DNA of 51,550 nt from an uncultured Bacilli bacterium. GTDB lineage: Bacteria; Bacillota_I; Bacilli_A; RF39; UBA660. The stretch is taken from positions 1-51,550 of the forward strand of contig CAKOKR010000004.1 in the NCBI GenBank assembly GCA_934095965.1, in the 5' to 3' direction. Below the pieces are notes generated by a model. That model was not told where the DNA came from. It made no database searches and saw only the letters and a list, made by a program, of their open reading frames with translations. This document shows, piece by piece, positions 44,337-51,550 of the stretch (position 1 is the stretch's first letter; each line of letters starts with the position of its first letter). Both the position numbers and the translations under genes were made by a program.

Positions 44337-45131
44337 ATGAATGAAAATAAACCATTATTGCAAGAAGTGGAAGAAACATTTCCATTCTTAAAACAAGAAG
44401 AAAAAAATAGTAAAACAACTAAGAAAGGAAAATTATCTAAAGAACAAATTGGTACAATTATTATATCCATTTTAGTTTTGTTATTTGCATATCGAACATT
44501 TAAACCATTTTATATTGGATTTAAATACTATAACGAAGGACATCCATCTAAAGAAACAACTAATGATAATAAAGAAAATTTAAAAGAAGTAGAAAAAGAT
44601 TCAATAATTGTAACACAAAGCTATAAAAAAATAGATGTTACAAATAAAAATGTATTAAATAATTTATTTAATACAATATATGCAACTAATGAAGTAAAAA
44701 AAGAAACAATGTCTTTAACCGATAAATTAAGTATAGTATTAAATTACTTAGGTATTAACTGTGATAACTTAGATAAAGAAGTATCTAATGAAGAAATAAA
44801 AAATGCATCACTTTTAATATTTAATGAAGATTTAAGTACAGTTGTAAGACCAACATTAGCATGTTTAGAAAGTGATAACTTTGTTATAAAAGGTATTAAA
44901 AAAGCTGAAACTGAAGATAATTATTTATATATTTATGAATACTTCGGTTATGTTGTAAAGTCTGATGAAGTATATAATATATATTCAAATGCATTATCAA
45001 ATGAAATTATTACTTCTTATAATGTAACAGAAAATTTTACAAATACAGAAAGTTTAAAAGAATACAAATGGACATATAAAAAGAGTAGTGATAACAATTA
45101 TTATTTTGTATCAGTTACTCCGATAATTTGA
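44337..45131 (+). CDS. Membrane-anchored protein of unknown function
   Basis: 264 residues. A cytoplasmic Lys/Glu-rich head (1-38), one membrane segment (about 39-56) and an extracytoplasmic domain with two cysteines (INCDNL, LACLES). AGGGTGA lies 6 nt before the ATG at 44337. It converges with yolD and overlaps it by 31 bp. No family recognised. Confidence 0.75.
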   Translation: MNENKPLLQEVEETFPFLKQEEKNSKTTKKGKLSKEQIGTIIISILVLLFAYRTFKPFYIGFKYYNEGHPSKETTNDNKENLKEVEKDSIIVTQSYKKIDVTNKNVLNNLFNTIYATNEVKKETMSLTDKLSIVLNYLGINCDNLDKEVSNEEIKNASLLIFNEDLSTVVRPTLACLESDNFVIKGIKKAETEDNYLYIYEYFGYVVKSDEVYNIYSNALSNEIITSYNVTENFTNTESLKEYKWTYKKSSDNNYYFVSVTPII

Positions 45132-45421
45132 TTAAATAAAAGTTTTAAATTATTTAAATAGACAAATTTAGAAACATTGTCTATTTTTTTTATAATTCCT
45201 TTTTCTTTATAAATATAACCACCTTTAAAATAGGTAATAATAACCATAGTTTTCATATAATAAGCATCAATTATTTTATTTTCTATTTTTGTTATTTCAT
45301 CTGAACTTAATACAGGTTTTGTTTGTTTTTCTTTTTCATGAACTAAAGAATATATAACTTCTTTATTACTAACTAATGAATTAAAAGGTAACCATTTAAT
45401 CATACCACGATCTTTATTCAT
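45101..45421 (-). CDS. YolD-like protein, partner of a Y-family polymerase
   Basis: 106 residues. RGMIKWLPFNSLVSNKEVIYSL ... KPVLSSDEITKIENKI and the later IITYFKGGYIY fit the YolD-like family, small proteins found next to UvrX/YqjW-type polymerases in Bacilli. I use the ATG at 45421 with GGAGG 6 nt upstream; a longer frame from 45451 lies in the polymerase coding sequence. Overlaps the polymerase stop by 8 nt. Confidence 0.85.
   Translation of the reverse strand: MNKDRGMIKWLPFNSLVSNKEVIYSLVHEKEKQTKPVLSSDEITKIENKIIDAYYMKTMVIITYFKGGYIYKEKGIIKKIDNVSKFVYLNNLKLLFNQIIGVTDTK
45156..45191 (+). terminator. Terminator of the upstream gene, placed inside yolD
   Basis: AAATAGACAA (45156-45165) pairs with TTGTCTATTT (45177-45186), then a T run to 45191. 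The stem lies in the 3' coding part of the opposing yolD gene. Confidence 0.7.
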
Positions 45422-46676
45422 GATGTCCTCCAATCTTTTTATTTCTTTCAATTTCTGTTGAATCTTCTAAAAGACTACTTGCTTTTACAATACTATTCTT
45501 TCCAAATTTGACTTTAATATTATCAATTGCATCATTTATTTTAACTTCTTCTTCTTTTTCTTCAGTTGATTCAAATAAATTAAGTTGAATACCAGTTTTT
45601 TTAGTTAATCCCCCACAAGATATACTTACCTTTCTAATAGGTAAATTATTATAATATCTATCTAGTATTAGAAAACAAATATTAGTAATTTCTTTAGTAC
45701 TATCAGTTGGACTATCTAATTTAATTGAGTGATAAAAACCACCTTGAACATTTTTAGAATAACCCAAACCAAAACCAATAACACTAGTCATTTTTTTACC
45801 AACTCTTAACCTAGAAGCTAAAACATCTACCATTTCTGTAATAATTAATTTTACATTATTACCATCATAATCTTTAAATAATACTTGTGAATGACTATAA
45901 GATTTATCTTTAGGTTGTATTTTAAAATCAGATATTTTACTTAAATCTATTCCATTTGCATGATTCCATAATTCAAGACCCATTACTCCGAATTTATCTT
46001 TTAACATATTCTTATCTGCATGAGCAAGTTCCCCAACAGAATATATATTTAATATATTTAAATTCTTTTCCATTCTAGGACCAATACCCCACATTTTAGA
46101 AAGAGGCTTTATTGTCCATAATTTTTCAGGTATATCATCATAAGTCCATTTAGCAATACCATTTTTATATTTTTTAGCTTCTGTATCCATTGCAACTTTT
46201 GCAAGTAACATATTCGGTCCAATTCCACATGTAGCAGTAAGTCCAGTTTTCTTTTCAATTGTTTTTAATATTTCTTCCGCAAGTTCATAATCACTTTTTT
46301 TATAAAATGCTAAATAATCAGTTACATCTAAAAAACATTCATCGATAGAATAAATATGTAAATCTTCAACAGATACATAATCTAGATATATACTTACAAC
46401 TTCTTTACTTTTACTTATATATAATTTCATTCTCGGAGGTACAATTTCATACTTAATATTTTTAGGTATATCAAAAAGTCTAACTCGTGAGGGAACTCCT
46501 TGATTTTTTAAAGCTGGAGTAACCGCTAAAGTAATTGCTCCATTTCCTTGAGTTTTATTAGCAACCACTAAAGGCACTTTAAAAGGATCAAGCCCACGTT
46601 CAACACATTCACAAGATGCAAAAAAACTTTTTAAATCAATACACATAATATTTCTTTTTACATACATTTCTTCCAT
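45414..46676 (-). CDS. Y-family DNA polymerase (UmuC/UvrX type)
   Basis: 420 residues. Translesion polymerase: MCIDLKSFFASCECVERGLDP has the first metal Asp and steric-gate region, and YSIDECFLDVTDY has the catalytic Asp-Glu pair. A helix-hairpin-helix thumb follows (LWTIKPLSKMWGIGPRMEKNL) and a C-terminal little finger. The ATG at 46676 has GGAGG 5 nt upstream; an in-frame start at 46733 lacks one. Paired with YolD as in Bacillus SOS loci. Confidence 0.92.
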   Translation of the reverse strand: MEEMYVKRNIMCIDLKSFFASCECVERGLDPFKVPLVVANKTQGNGAITLAVTPALKNQGVPSRVRLFDIPKNIKYEIVPPRMKLYISKSKEVVSIYLDYVSVEDLHIYSIDECFLDVTDYLAFYKKSDYELAEEILKTIEKKTGLTATCGIGPNMLLAKVAMDTEAKKYKNGIAKWTYDDIPEKLWTIKPLSKMWGIGPRMEKNLNILNIYSVGELAHADKNMLKDKFGVMGLELWNHANGIDLSKISDFKIQPKDKSYSHSQVLFKDYDGNNVKLIITEMVDVLASRLRVGKKMTSVIGFGLGYSKNVQGGFYHSIKLDSPTDSTKEITNICFLILDRYYNNLPIRKVSISCGGLTKKTGIQLNLFESTEEKEEEVKINDAIDNIKVKFGKNSIVKASSLLEDSTEIERNKKIGGHHE

Positions 46677-46686
46677 ATTATCCTCC

Positions 46687-46733
46687 AAACACTTGTTTAT
46701 AAATATTATAATAGATTTAAAAAGTTTTATCAA
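46687..46733 (-). promoter_or_regulatory. Promoter and SOS-like palindrome of the polymerase-yolD operon
   Basis: On the minus strand TTGATA (46733-46728), a 17-nt spacer and TATAAT (46710-46705) are consensus-like. Just downstream AAAC-AAGT-GTTT (46698-46687) is a palindrome one base per arm from the LexA core GAAC-N4-GTTC, placed where a repressor would block RNA polymerase. A weak but plausible SOS box. Confidence 0.5.
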
Positions 46734-46763
46734 TAACTAATTTTGGTAATTTTGCACTTTTTA

Positions 46764-46976
46764 TTACTTCTTTTCAATAGTTATTTCTAAACCTTCTTTT
46801 TTAGCAATTGTAAGTAGTAACTCAAAATCATAATTTCTTTGACCGTATTCATAAAATTGAATAGCATTTTTACTTCGATTGATTTCTTTACCAAATTCTT
46901 CTTGTGTTTTACCTGACCATTCCCAGATAATTTTGATTACTTCGTTAGCACGATAATCATTAGCTTTAATTTTCAT
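46764..46976 (-). CDS. Small XRE-family DNA-binding regulator
   Basis: 70 residues, a single helix-turn-helix domain: KTQEEFGKEINRSKNAIQFYEYGQR. AGAGGTGG precedes the ATG. Palindromic sites in its upstream region suggest autoregulation. It lies next to the Y-family polymerase but reads from its own promoter region. Confidence 0.85.
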   Translation of the reverse strand: MKIKANDYRANEVIKIIWEWSGKTQEEFGKEINRSKNAIQFYEYGQRNYDFELLLTIAKKEGLEITIEKK

Positions 46977-46998
46977 CTTTCCACCTCTTTACAAACTT

Positions 46999-47047
46999 AC
47001 AATATGTTGGCATAATTTTGTTAATAAAACGAACATATTGTATGTTT
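46999..47047. promoter_or_regulatory. Paired operator sites upstream of the XRE regulator
   Basis: ACAATATGTT (46999-47008) and its exact reverse complement AACATATTGT (47032-47041) face each other 23 bp apart. The second lies within a longer palindrome AACATA-TTG-TATGTT (47032-47046). Likely binding sites for the regulator at 46764-46976. Confidence 0.5.
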
Positions 47048-47064
47048 TAAGAATATAAAGAGGT

Positions 47065-47407
47065 CTAAATAAAAAAATTATAATTATTACTGTATCTTTG
47101 CTAATGATAAGTGCTTTATTTTAAATACAGAAAAATTATTTTTCATCAAAAGAAAAGATAACTGAAACAAACTCAAAATCAATAAAACAAGAAAATTTGC
47201 TAAGTATGATGTTAGAGACTGATGCAGAAAGTGAAAACTATGTAATGACTACATCAAGATGTGAAAATAGGGGAAAGTTATCATGGGATAATATAAATAA
47301 AAAAGTGTTATGTATATTTTGATAAACAACATACATTAGCAACGTATATTATTTCACAATACACAGGTTGGTTCGGAACATCAACAGATCCTTATCGGGT
47401 AAATTAA
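47065..47407 (+). pseudogene. Decayed relic of a surface protein (paralogue of the 36.4-kb gene)
   Basis: A ribosome binding site AAAGAGGT is left at 47058-47064 but the ATG is gone. A membrane-segment-like stretch (IIIITVSLLMISALF) is closed by TAA 47122-47124. The same frame then gives NLLSMMLETDAESENYVMT and CENRGKLSWDN, matching the N-terminal domain at 36.4 kb (LSIMLEDT ... CESGSKLVWNE). A frame change near 47300 leads to CYVYFDKQ, matching CYLYFDLY, and the end FGTSTDPYRVN recalls the minor-prepilin tail GTSADPYIVG. Non-functional by several lesions. Confidence 0.7.
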
Positions 47408-47413
47408 ACATAC

Positions 47414-47440
47414 TTGAGAGTTAACCTTCTCATTTTTTTC
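47414..47440 (+). terminator. Terminator after the surface-protein relic
   Basis: TGAGA (47415-47419) pairs with TCTCA (47428-47432), then seven T residues. Confidence 0.6.
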
Positions 47441-47494
47441 TAAAAACTTCAAAAAGTATGATATAATTATCTTGTCTATGAAAGGAAAAATATT

Positions 47495-48262
47495 ATGAAT
47501 ATAACATATAATGATGTAATTAACTATTGGAAAAAACTAAATATTAATTCTAAAGAAGTTTTAGAACAAACATTAGATAACTTTAGAATTCTATTTGCAT
47601 ATAACTCTGGTGCTATTGAGAATGAGGAAATAACTTATCACAATACCAGAGAGATATTTGAAAATGGCAAAGTAATAAATTTCACAGGTAACCTAAAAAC
47701 TTTATTTGAAATAAGTAATCAAAAAGATTGTTATGATTATTTACTTGATAAAATAATAAATAAAGAAAAGTTAAGTGAAAATCTAGTAAAACATATTCAT
47801 AAAACATTAACAAAAGGTACATATGATGAAAGAAGATACATCAAAAATGAAGAAAGACCAGGAGAATATAAAAAACATGATTATGTAACAGGTATTCTTG
47901 AAATTGGAAGTACTCCAGATAAAGTTGAAGAAGATATTAAATCACTTATTGATGAAGTAAATAGTATTAAAAGCAACAATCCAGAAACAATAATTAAAGT
48001 GGCAGTTTATTTTCATAATGTATTTGAAAACATTCATCCATTTGCTGATGGTAATGGCAGAGTAGGAAGAACACTATTAAATTATATTCTTATGATTAAT
48101 GATTTACCTCCTTTAATTATTTATGATGAAGATAAAGAAGCATACTATAAAGCATTAGAAAAATATGATAAAGAAGAAGATATTAATATTATGATTGAAT
48201 TCATCAAATATGAAATGGTAAAAACATGGTCTAAAAAAATAGAGAAAGAAGGAATAAAATGA
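47495..48262 (+). CDS. Fic family protein (AMPylase-type) with inhibitory helix
   Basis: 255 residues. The active-site motif HPFADGNGRVGR at 181-192 is complete, including the catalytic His181. An N-terminal SGAIEN (38-43) fits the inhibitory S/T-xxx-E motif of autoinhibited Fic proteins, so activity is likely held back until relieved. It modifies a target protein with AMP or a related nucleotide part; the target is unknown. Extended -10 TGATATAAT lies upstream, and the end overlaps nfo by 4 nt. Confidence 0.92.
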   Translation: MNITYNDVINYWKKLNINSKEVLEQTLDNFRILFAYNSGAIENEEITYHNTREIFENGKVINFTGNLKTLFEISNQKDCYDYLLDKIINKEKLSENLVKHIHKTLTKGTYDERRYIKNEERPGEYKKHDYVTGILEIGSTPDKVEEDIKSLIDEVNSIKSNNPETIIKVAVYFHNVFENIHPFADGNGRVGRTLLNYILMINDLPPLIIYDEDKEAYYKALEKYDKEEDINIMIEFIKYEMVKTWSKKIEKEGIK

Positions 48263-49134
48263 TAATAGGTTCACATGTAAGTTTTGGTGCTGAACAATTA
48301 CTTGGAAGTGCTAAACAAGCAAAAAGTTTCGGTGCAAACACATTTATGTTTTACACCGGAGCACCTCAAAATACAATAAGAAAAGAAATTGATGATAATA
48401 AAACCAAAGAAGCTTTAGAATACATGAAAGAAAATAACATTGATATAAATAATGTTATATGTCATGCACCATACATAATAAATTTAGCAAACAGAGAAAA
48501 TGAAGCATCATGGAATTTCTCATGTTCATTTTTAAAAAATGAAATAGCAAGAATAACAAAAATGAAAGTAAATTATATCGTAGTGCACCCAGGAAATAGC
48601 CTAAAAATGGATAGAGAAGTTGCTCTAGATAACATAGCAAGTGCCATCAACTTAATAATTGATGAAAATACAAAACCAATGATTCTACTTGAAACAATGG
48701 CAGGAAAAGGAACTGAATGTGGTAAAACTATGAATGAGTTAAAAACTATTCTAGATAAAATTATTTTAAAAGATAAAGTTGGTATTTGTCTTGATACATG
48801 TCATTTAAATGACTCAGGTATAGATATTAAAAACTTTGATGAATATCTAAATTTATTTGATAAACTTATTGGTCTTGATAAAATAAAATGTATTCATATT
48901 AATGATAGCAAAAATGAAATTGGAAGTCATAAAGATAGACATGCTAATATTGGTTATGGCACAATTGGTTTTGATAATTTAATAAATGTTTTATATAATG
49001 AAAAATTAAAAAATGTTCCTAAAATATTAGAAACACCTTACATCGAAGAATATCCGCCATATAAATTAGAAATAGAGATGATTTTAACTAAAAAGTTTAA
49101 CCCTAACTTATATGAAGATGTAAAAACTATTTAA
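48259..49134 (+). CDS. nfo: Endonuclease IV (AP endonuclease)
   Basis: 291 residues. The zinc-dependent TIM-barrel AP endonuclease: MIIGSHVSFGAEQLLGSAK, VICHAPYIINLAN, YIVVHPGN, ILLETMAGKGTECG, GICLDTCHLNDSG, IHINDSKNEIGSHKDRHANIG carry the three-metal ligands. Cuts abasic sites in base excision repair. AAAGAAGG precedes the ATG. Convergent with the DUF2624 gene. Confidence 0.96.
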   Translation: MIIGSHVSFGAEQLLGSAKQAKSFGANTFMFYTGAPQNTIRKEIDDNKTKEALEYMKENNIDINNVICHAPYIINLANRENEASWNFSCSFLKNEIARITKMKVNYIVVHPGNSLKMDREVALDNIASAINLIIDENTKPMILLETMAGKGTECGKTMNELKTILDKIILKDKVGICLDTCHLNDSGIDIKNFDEYLNLFDKLIGLDKIKCIHINDSKNEIGSHKDRHANIGYGTIGFDNLINVLYNEKLKNVPKILETPYIEEYPPYKLEIEMILTKKFNPNLYEDVKTI

Positions 49135-49390
49135 AATTAGAACCAAACTTTTGCAAGTATTCATTGAATACTTGTTTTATTTTTAAAAAATTTTCATTAC
49201 TATAATGTCCCTTATATCTATCGATATCAAAAATACTTGGATTCTTTAAAACATCTTTCCAATTCTTTTTTATAAAAAGGTAAGTAAAATCAAGTTCTTC
49301 ATTACTTAAATTAGCTCCTTTTTTTAAAGCAAAATTATTTACATCATCTTTAGTTAACTTATTTATATACATACTTACAATATTAAACAT
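49127..49390 (-). CDS. YqfT-like small protein (DUF2624 family)
   Basis: 87 residues, all helical: INKLTKDDVNNFALKKGANLSNEELDF ... FLKIKQVFNEYLQKF. This matches the spacing of DUF2624/YqfT, which lies next to nfo (yqfS) in Bacillus. AAGGTGATT precedes the ATG. Function unknown. Overlaps nfo by 8 bp. Confidence 0.7.
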   Translation of the reverse strand: MFNIVSMYINKLTKDDVNNFALKKGANLSNEELDFTYLFIKKNWKDVLKNPSIFDIDRYKGHYSNENFLKIKQVFNEYLQKFGSNFK

Positions 49391-49443
49391 ATAATCACCT
49401 TAATATATTGTATGAAATTAATTAAAAAAGCAATACTAAAAAT

Positions 49444-51378
49444 ATGAAAAAGAAAGTTATATATGGATTATTAATAGCATTTTTTATTATATGTAGTTTT
49501 AAATTAGTAAGTATTTTAAAAAATAAGGAATATTACACTAAATTATTAGATGAAAAAACAAATATTTATGTTTATGGAATTAGTGCACCGCGAGGAAGGA
49601 TACTAGATTGTAATGGTAAAGTTTTAGTGGATAACATTGGTATTAAAACAATTTACTACAACAAAATAAAGGGAATAACAAAATCTAAAGAATTGGAAAT
49701 TGCGGGGTTACTTGCAAATATTTTAAGTGTTGATGAGGCAACCATTGATGAATTAAAAGAATATTATCTTATAAATAATAATGGTGGAAAGTACTTAATA
49801 ACGGATGAAGAATATAAACTTTTTGAAGAAAGAAAAATAACCAAGGAAGAAATAGATATAAAAAAAAGAGCAAGAATAACTGATGATATGTTAAATTACA
49901 GTAGTAAAGAAAAGACTCAAGCACACATATATGCCCTCATGAACAAAGGCTACATCTATAGTAAAAAGAAAATAGCATCTAATTTAACTGAAGAAGAATA
50001 TGCTAAAATAATTGAAAGTAAAATACCAGGTATCACCGGTGAATTATCGTGGGATAGAATTTATTTATATGGTGATACTTTAAAAAATATATTTGGAAGA
50101 ATCGGAAGCATTACCAAAGAAACTAAAGAATATTATTTAACTAAAGATTATGAATTAACAGACACCGTAGGTATAAGTTATTTGGAAAATGTTTACGAAG
50201 ATTACCTACGTGGTAAAAAAGCAAAATACAAAGTTGGAAGTGATTACACATTAACCTTACTTGAAGAAGAACAAAAAGGAAATGACTTAATATTATCAAT
50301 AGATATAGATATGCAAATAAAAACTGAAGAAATTTTAAAAGATAAGTTAATTCTTGCTAAAAAATATGGTAATACTGAATATTACAAAGATAGTTATGCC
50401 TTGGTAAGTGATCCATTAACTGGAAGTATCAAAGCAATATCTGGAATTCGCCTAAATGATGATAATACTTTCAGTGACATAAGTCTAAATAATATCAATA
50501 AATCATATACAATAGGTAGTGCAGTAAAAGGAGCAACTATCGCAGTTGGTTACAAATATAAATTAATTGAACCTGGAAAATATATTAATGATTCATGCGT
50601 TAAATTATTATTTGTTCCCCAAAAATGTAGTTTTAAAAAATTGGGTAAAGTAAATGATTTAACAGCGTTATCAAATTCATCAAATTATTATCAGTATATG
50701 ATTGCTATCAAATTAACGGGTAATACATACACTCCGAACATGAAACTTAATGCAACCAAAGAACACTTTAAAAAATATCGTGAGATGTTATCAAGTTTTG
50801 GCCTTGGTGTTAAAACTGGTATTGACTTACCAAATGAACAAACAGGTATAATGGGAAAAACTATCGCCGATGATTTGCTTCTTAACCTATCAATTGGCCA
50901 GTATGATACTTATACTCCGATCGAAGTCTTACAATATATAAATAGTGTTGCAACAGGTAAAAGAATAAAACTAAGTTTAATGCAAGAAATAAAAAGTGAG
51001 GAAGAAACTTTGTTAGAAAATAAAAGTGAAGTATTAAATAATGTCGATTTAGATAAAGAATCACTAAATAGAATAAAAGAAGGAATGAAACTAGTTTTAA
51101 GTGAAGGAACAGGTAAGTTTTATGTACCTCAAGGATTAAATTTTGCAGGTAAAACTGGAACAAGTGAATCATTTTTAGATACCAATAATGATGAAATTGT
51201 TGATACAGCCACAATTTCTTCGACATTCACAGGTTTTTATCCAGCAGATAATCCTAAATTTAGCATTGTTGTTATAACTCCAAATGTCTCACATAAAAAT
51301 GGTAAAACAGATGCATTTTACTTTGGTGCAAGTAAAATTACCAAAGAATTAGTGACATTTTTAAGTAATAATTACTAA
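49444..51378 (+). CDS. Class B penicillin-binding protein (PBP2/PbpA-type transpeptidase)
   Basis: 644 residues. N-terminal membrane anchor (6-24), a dimerisation/pedestal domain beginning ISAPRGRILDCNG, and a transpeptidase domain from about 320. The active-site motifs are S359-x-x-K362 (GSAVKG), S412-S-N414 and K570-T-G572 (FAGKTGTSE). Acts with a SEDS glycosyltransferase in wall elongation or in spore cortex formation. SAVK is a little unusual for the SxxK tetrad. The order PBP then rpmG also occurs in other Bacillota. Confidence 0.92.
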   Translation: MKKKVIYGLLIAFFIICSFKLVSILKNKEYYTKLLDEKTNIYVYGISAPRGRILDCNGKVLVDNIGIKTIYYNKIKGITKSKELEIAGLLANILSVDEATIDELKEYYLINNNGGKYLITDEEYKLFEERKITKEEIDIKKRARITDDMLNYSSKEKTQAHIYALMNKGYIYSKKKIASNLTEEEYAKIIESKIPGITGELSWDRIYLYGDTLKNIFGRIGSITKETKEYYLTKDYELTDTVGISYLENVYEDYLRGKKAKYKVGSDYTLTLLEEEQKGNDLILSIDIDMQIKTEEILKDKLILAKKYGNTEYYKDSYALVSDPLTGSIKAISGIRLNDDNTFSDISLNNINKSYTIGSAVKGATIAVGYKYKLIEPGKYINDSCVKLLFVPQKCSFKKLGKVNDLTALSNSSNYYQYMIAIKLTGNTYTPNMKLNATKEHFKKYREMLSSFGLGVKTGIDLPNEQTGIMGKTIADDLLLNLSIGQYDTYTPIEVLQYINSVATGKRIKLSLMQEIKSEEETLLENKSEVLNNVDLDKESLNRIKEGMKLVLSEGTGKFYVPQGLNFAGKTGTSESFLDTNNDEIVDTATISSTFTGFYPADNPKFSIVVITPNVSHKNGKTDAFYFGASKITKELVTFLSNNY

Positions 51379-51415
51379 AATTTGCAAAAAAATCATTGAA
51401 ATTAATCTAATATAG

Positions 51416-51443
51416 TTGAAAAATGTTAGAATTTTGGTATAAT
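51416..51443 (+). promoter_or_regulatory. Promoter of rpmG
   Basis: TTGAAA (51416-51421), a 16-nt spacer and TATAAT (51438-51443), followed by AAAGGAGG before the ATG. Confidence 0.65.
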
Positions 51444-51478
51444 TATAAAAGATGCAATTTATAAAAGGAGGAAAAATT

Positions 51479-51550
51479 ATGGCAAAAAAGGAAAATCGTA
51501 GTGAAGTAACTATGAGATGTTCTGTTTGTGGTTTTGAATTACGCCCAGTT
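51479..51550 (+). CDS. rpmG: Ribosomal protein bL33 (partial, runs off the window)
   Basis: Twenty-four codons are visible, MAKKENRSEVTMRCSVCGFE..., with a CxxC zinc pair as in zinc-binding bL33. AAAGGAGG lies 8 nt before the ATG. The rest is outside the window, so the call leans on the CxxC and the position after the PBP gene. Confidence 0.6.
   Translation, partial: MAKKENRSEVTMRCSVCGFELRPV

Noticed and set aside
1..51550. tRNA, rRNA and CRISPR arrays
   Set aside because: None seen by eye; no clover-leaf, 16S/23S segment or regularly spaced repeats were found.

Overview
The window is AT-rich, uses TGA as an ordinary stop codon, and reads like a chromosomal segment of a low-GC Gram-positive bacterium (Bacillota, Bacilli-like). 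Grounds: Bacillus-like gene neighbourhoods (spoVID-ysxE, ylbJ-ylbL, comEA-comEC, rpsU-yqeY, dnaB-dnaI, nfo-yqfT-like, a class B PBP followed by rpmG), a GerA-type spore germinant receptor, sortases with surface proteins, and the short archaeal-type prolyl-tRNA synthetase. The species cannot be named from the sequence. The gene content suggests a (past or present) endospore former, possibly a gut lineage.

Layout. 0-7 kb: membrane protein (minus strand), obgE, two tandem paralogous proteins of unknown function, ruvA, a prepilin. 7-11 kb: spoVID-like and ysxE-like spore-coat genes, then a three-gene minor-prepilin operon. 11-15.5 kb: ylbJ and ylbL diverging, then comEA-comEC. 15.5-18 kb: an isolated small basic protein, an IPNTG surface protein and an overlapping atypical sortase. 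18-24 kb: nusB, a HipA-like kinase fold protein, xseA, an SOS-box-driven dinD/GNAT insertion, xseB, proS. 24-26 kb: small membrane proteins, a frameshifted 3-hydroxyacyl-CoA dehydrogenase and an Ogt-type DNA repair methyltransferase. 26.3-29.2 kb: a bacteriocin locus (C39 peptidase/ABC exporter, accessory protein, two double-glycine-leader peptides) and an element resembling the 3' end of an IS605-type omega RNA. 29.3-33.5 kb: rpsU-yqeY, then gerAA-gerAC-gerAB on the minus strand. 33.5-38.8 kb: RlmD-like methyltransferase, S66 carboxypeptidase, a surface protein and a class B-like sortase. 38.8-41.4 kb: a structured leader with a long terminator before a broken methyltransferase gene, then a MucBP surface protein. 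41.4-45 kb: DedA, dnaB, dnaI. 45-47.5 kb: Y-family polymerase with YolD, an XRE regulator with palindromic operators, and a decayed surface-protein relic. 47.5-51.5 kb: Fic protein, nfo, DUF2624 protein, PBP and the start of rpmG.

The most interesting inference is a possible competence-bacteriocin regulon. An approximately 80-bp non-coding element (an 18-nt inverted repeat, then a shared GGAAATATATATAGTGAA block at nearly fixed spacing) occurs exactly twice that I can see: once upstream of comEA (DNA uptake) and once upstream of the C39 exporter that should process the two double-glycine peptides. This suggests that DNA uptake and killing of neighbours are switched on together. A second theme is DNA damage: an SOS-type box lies over the dinD promoter and an SOS-like palindrome lies just downstream of the polymerase/YolD promoter. 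Four genes are broken: dinD by one in-frame TGA, the dehydrogenase by one frameshift, a methyltransferase by two homopolymer indels, and a surface-protein relic.
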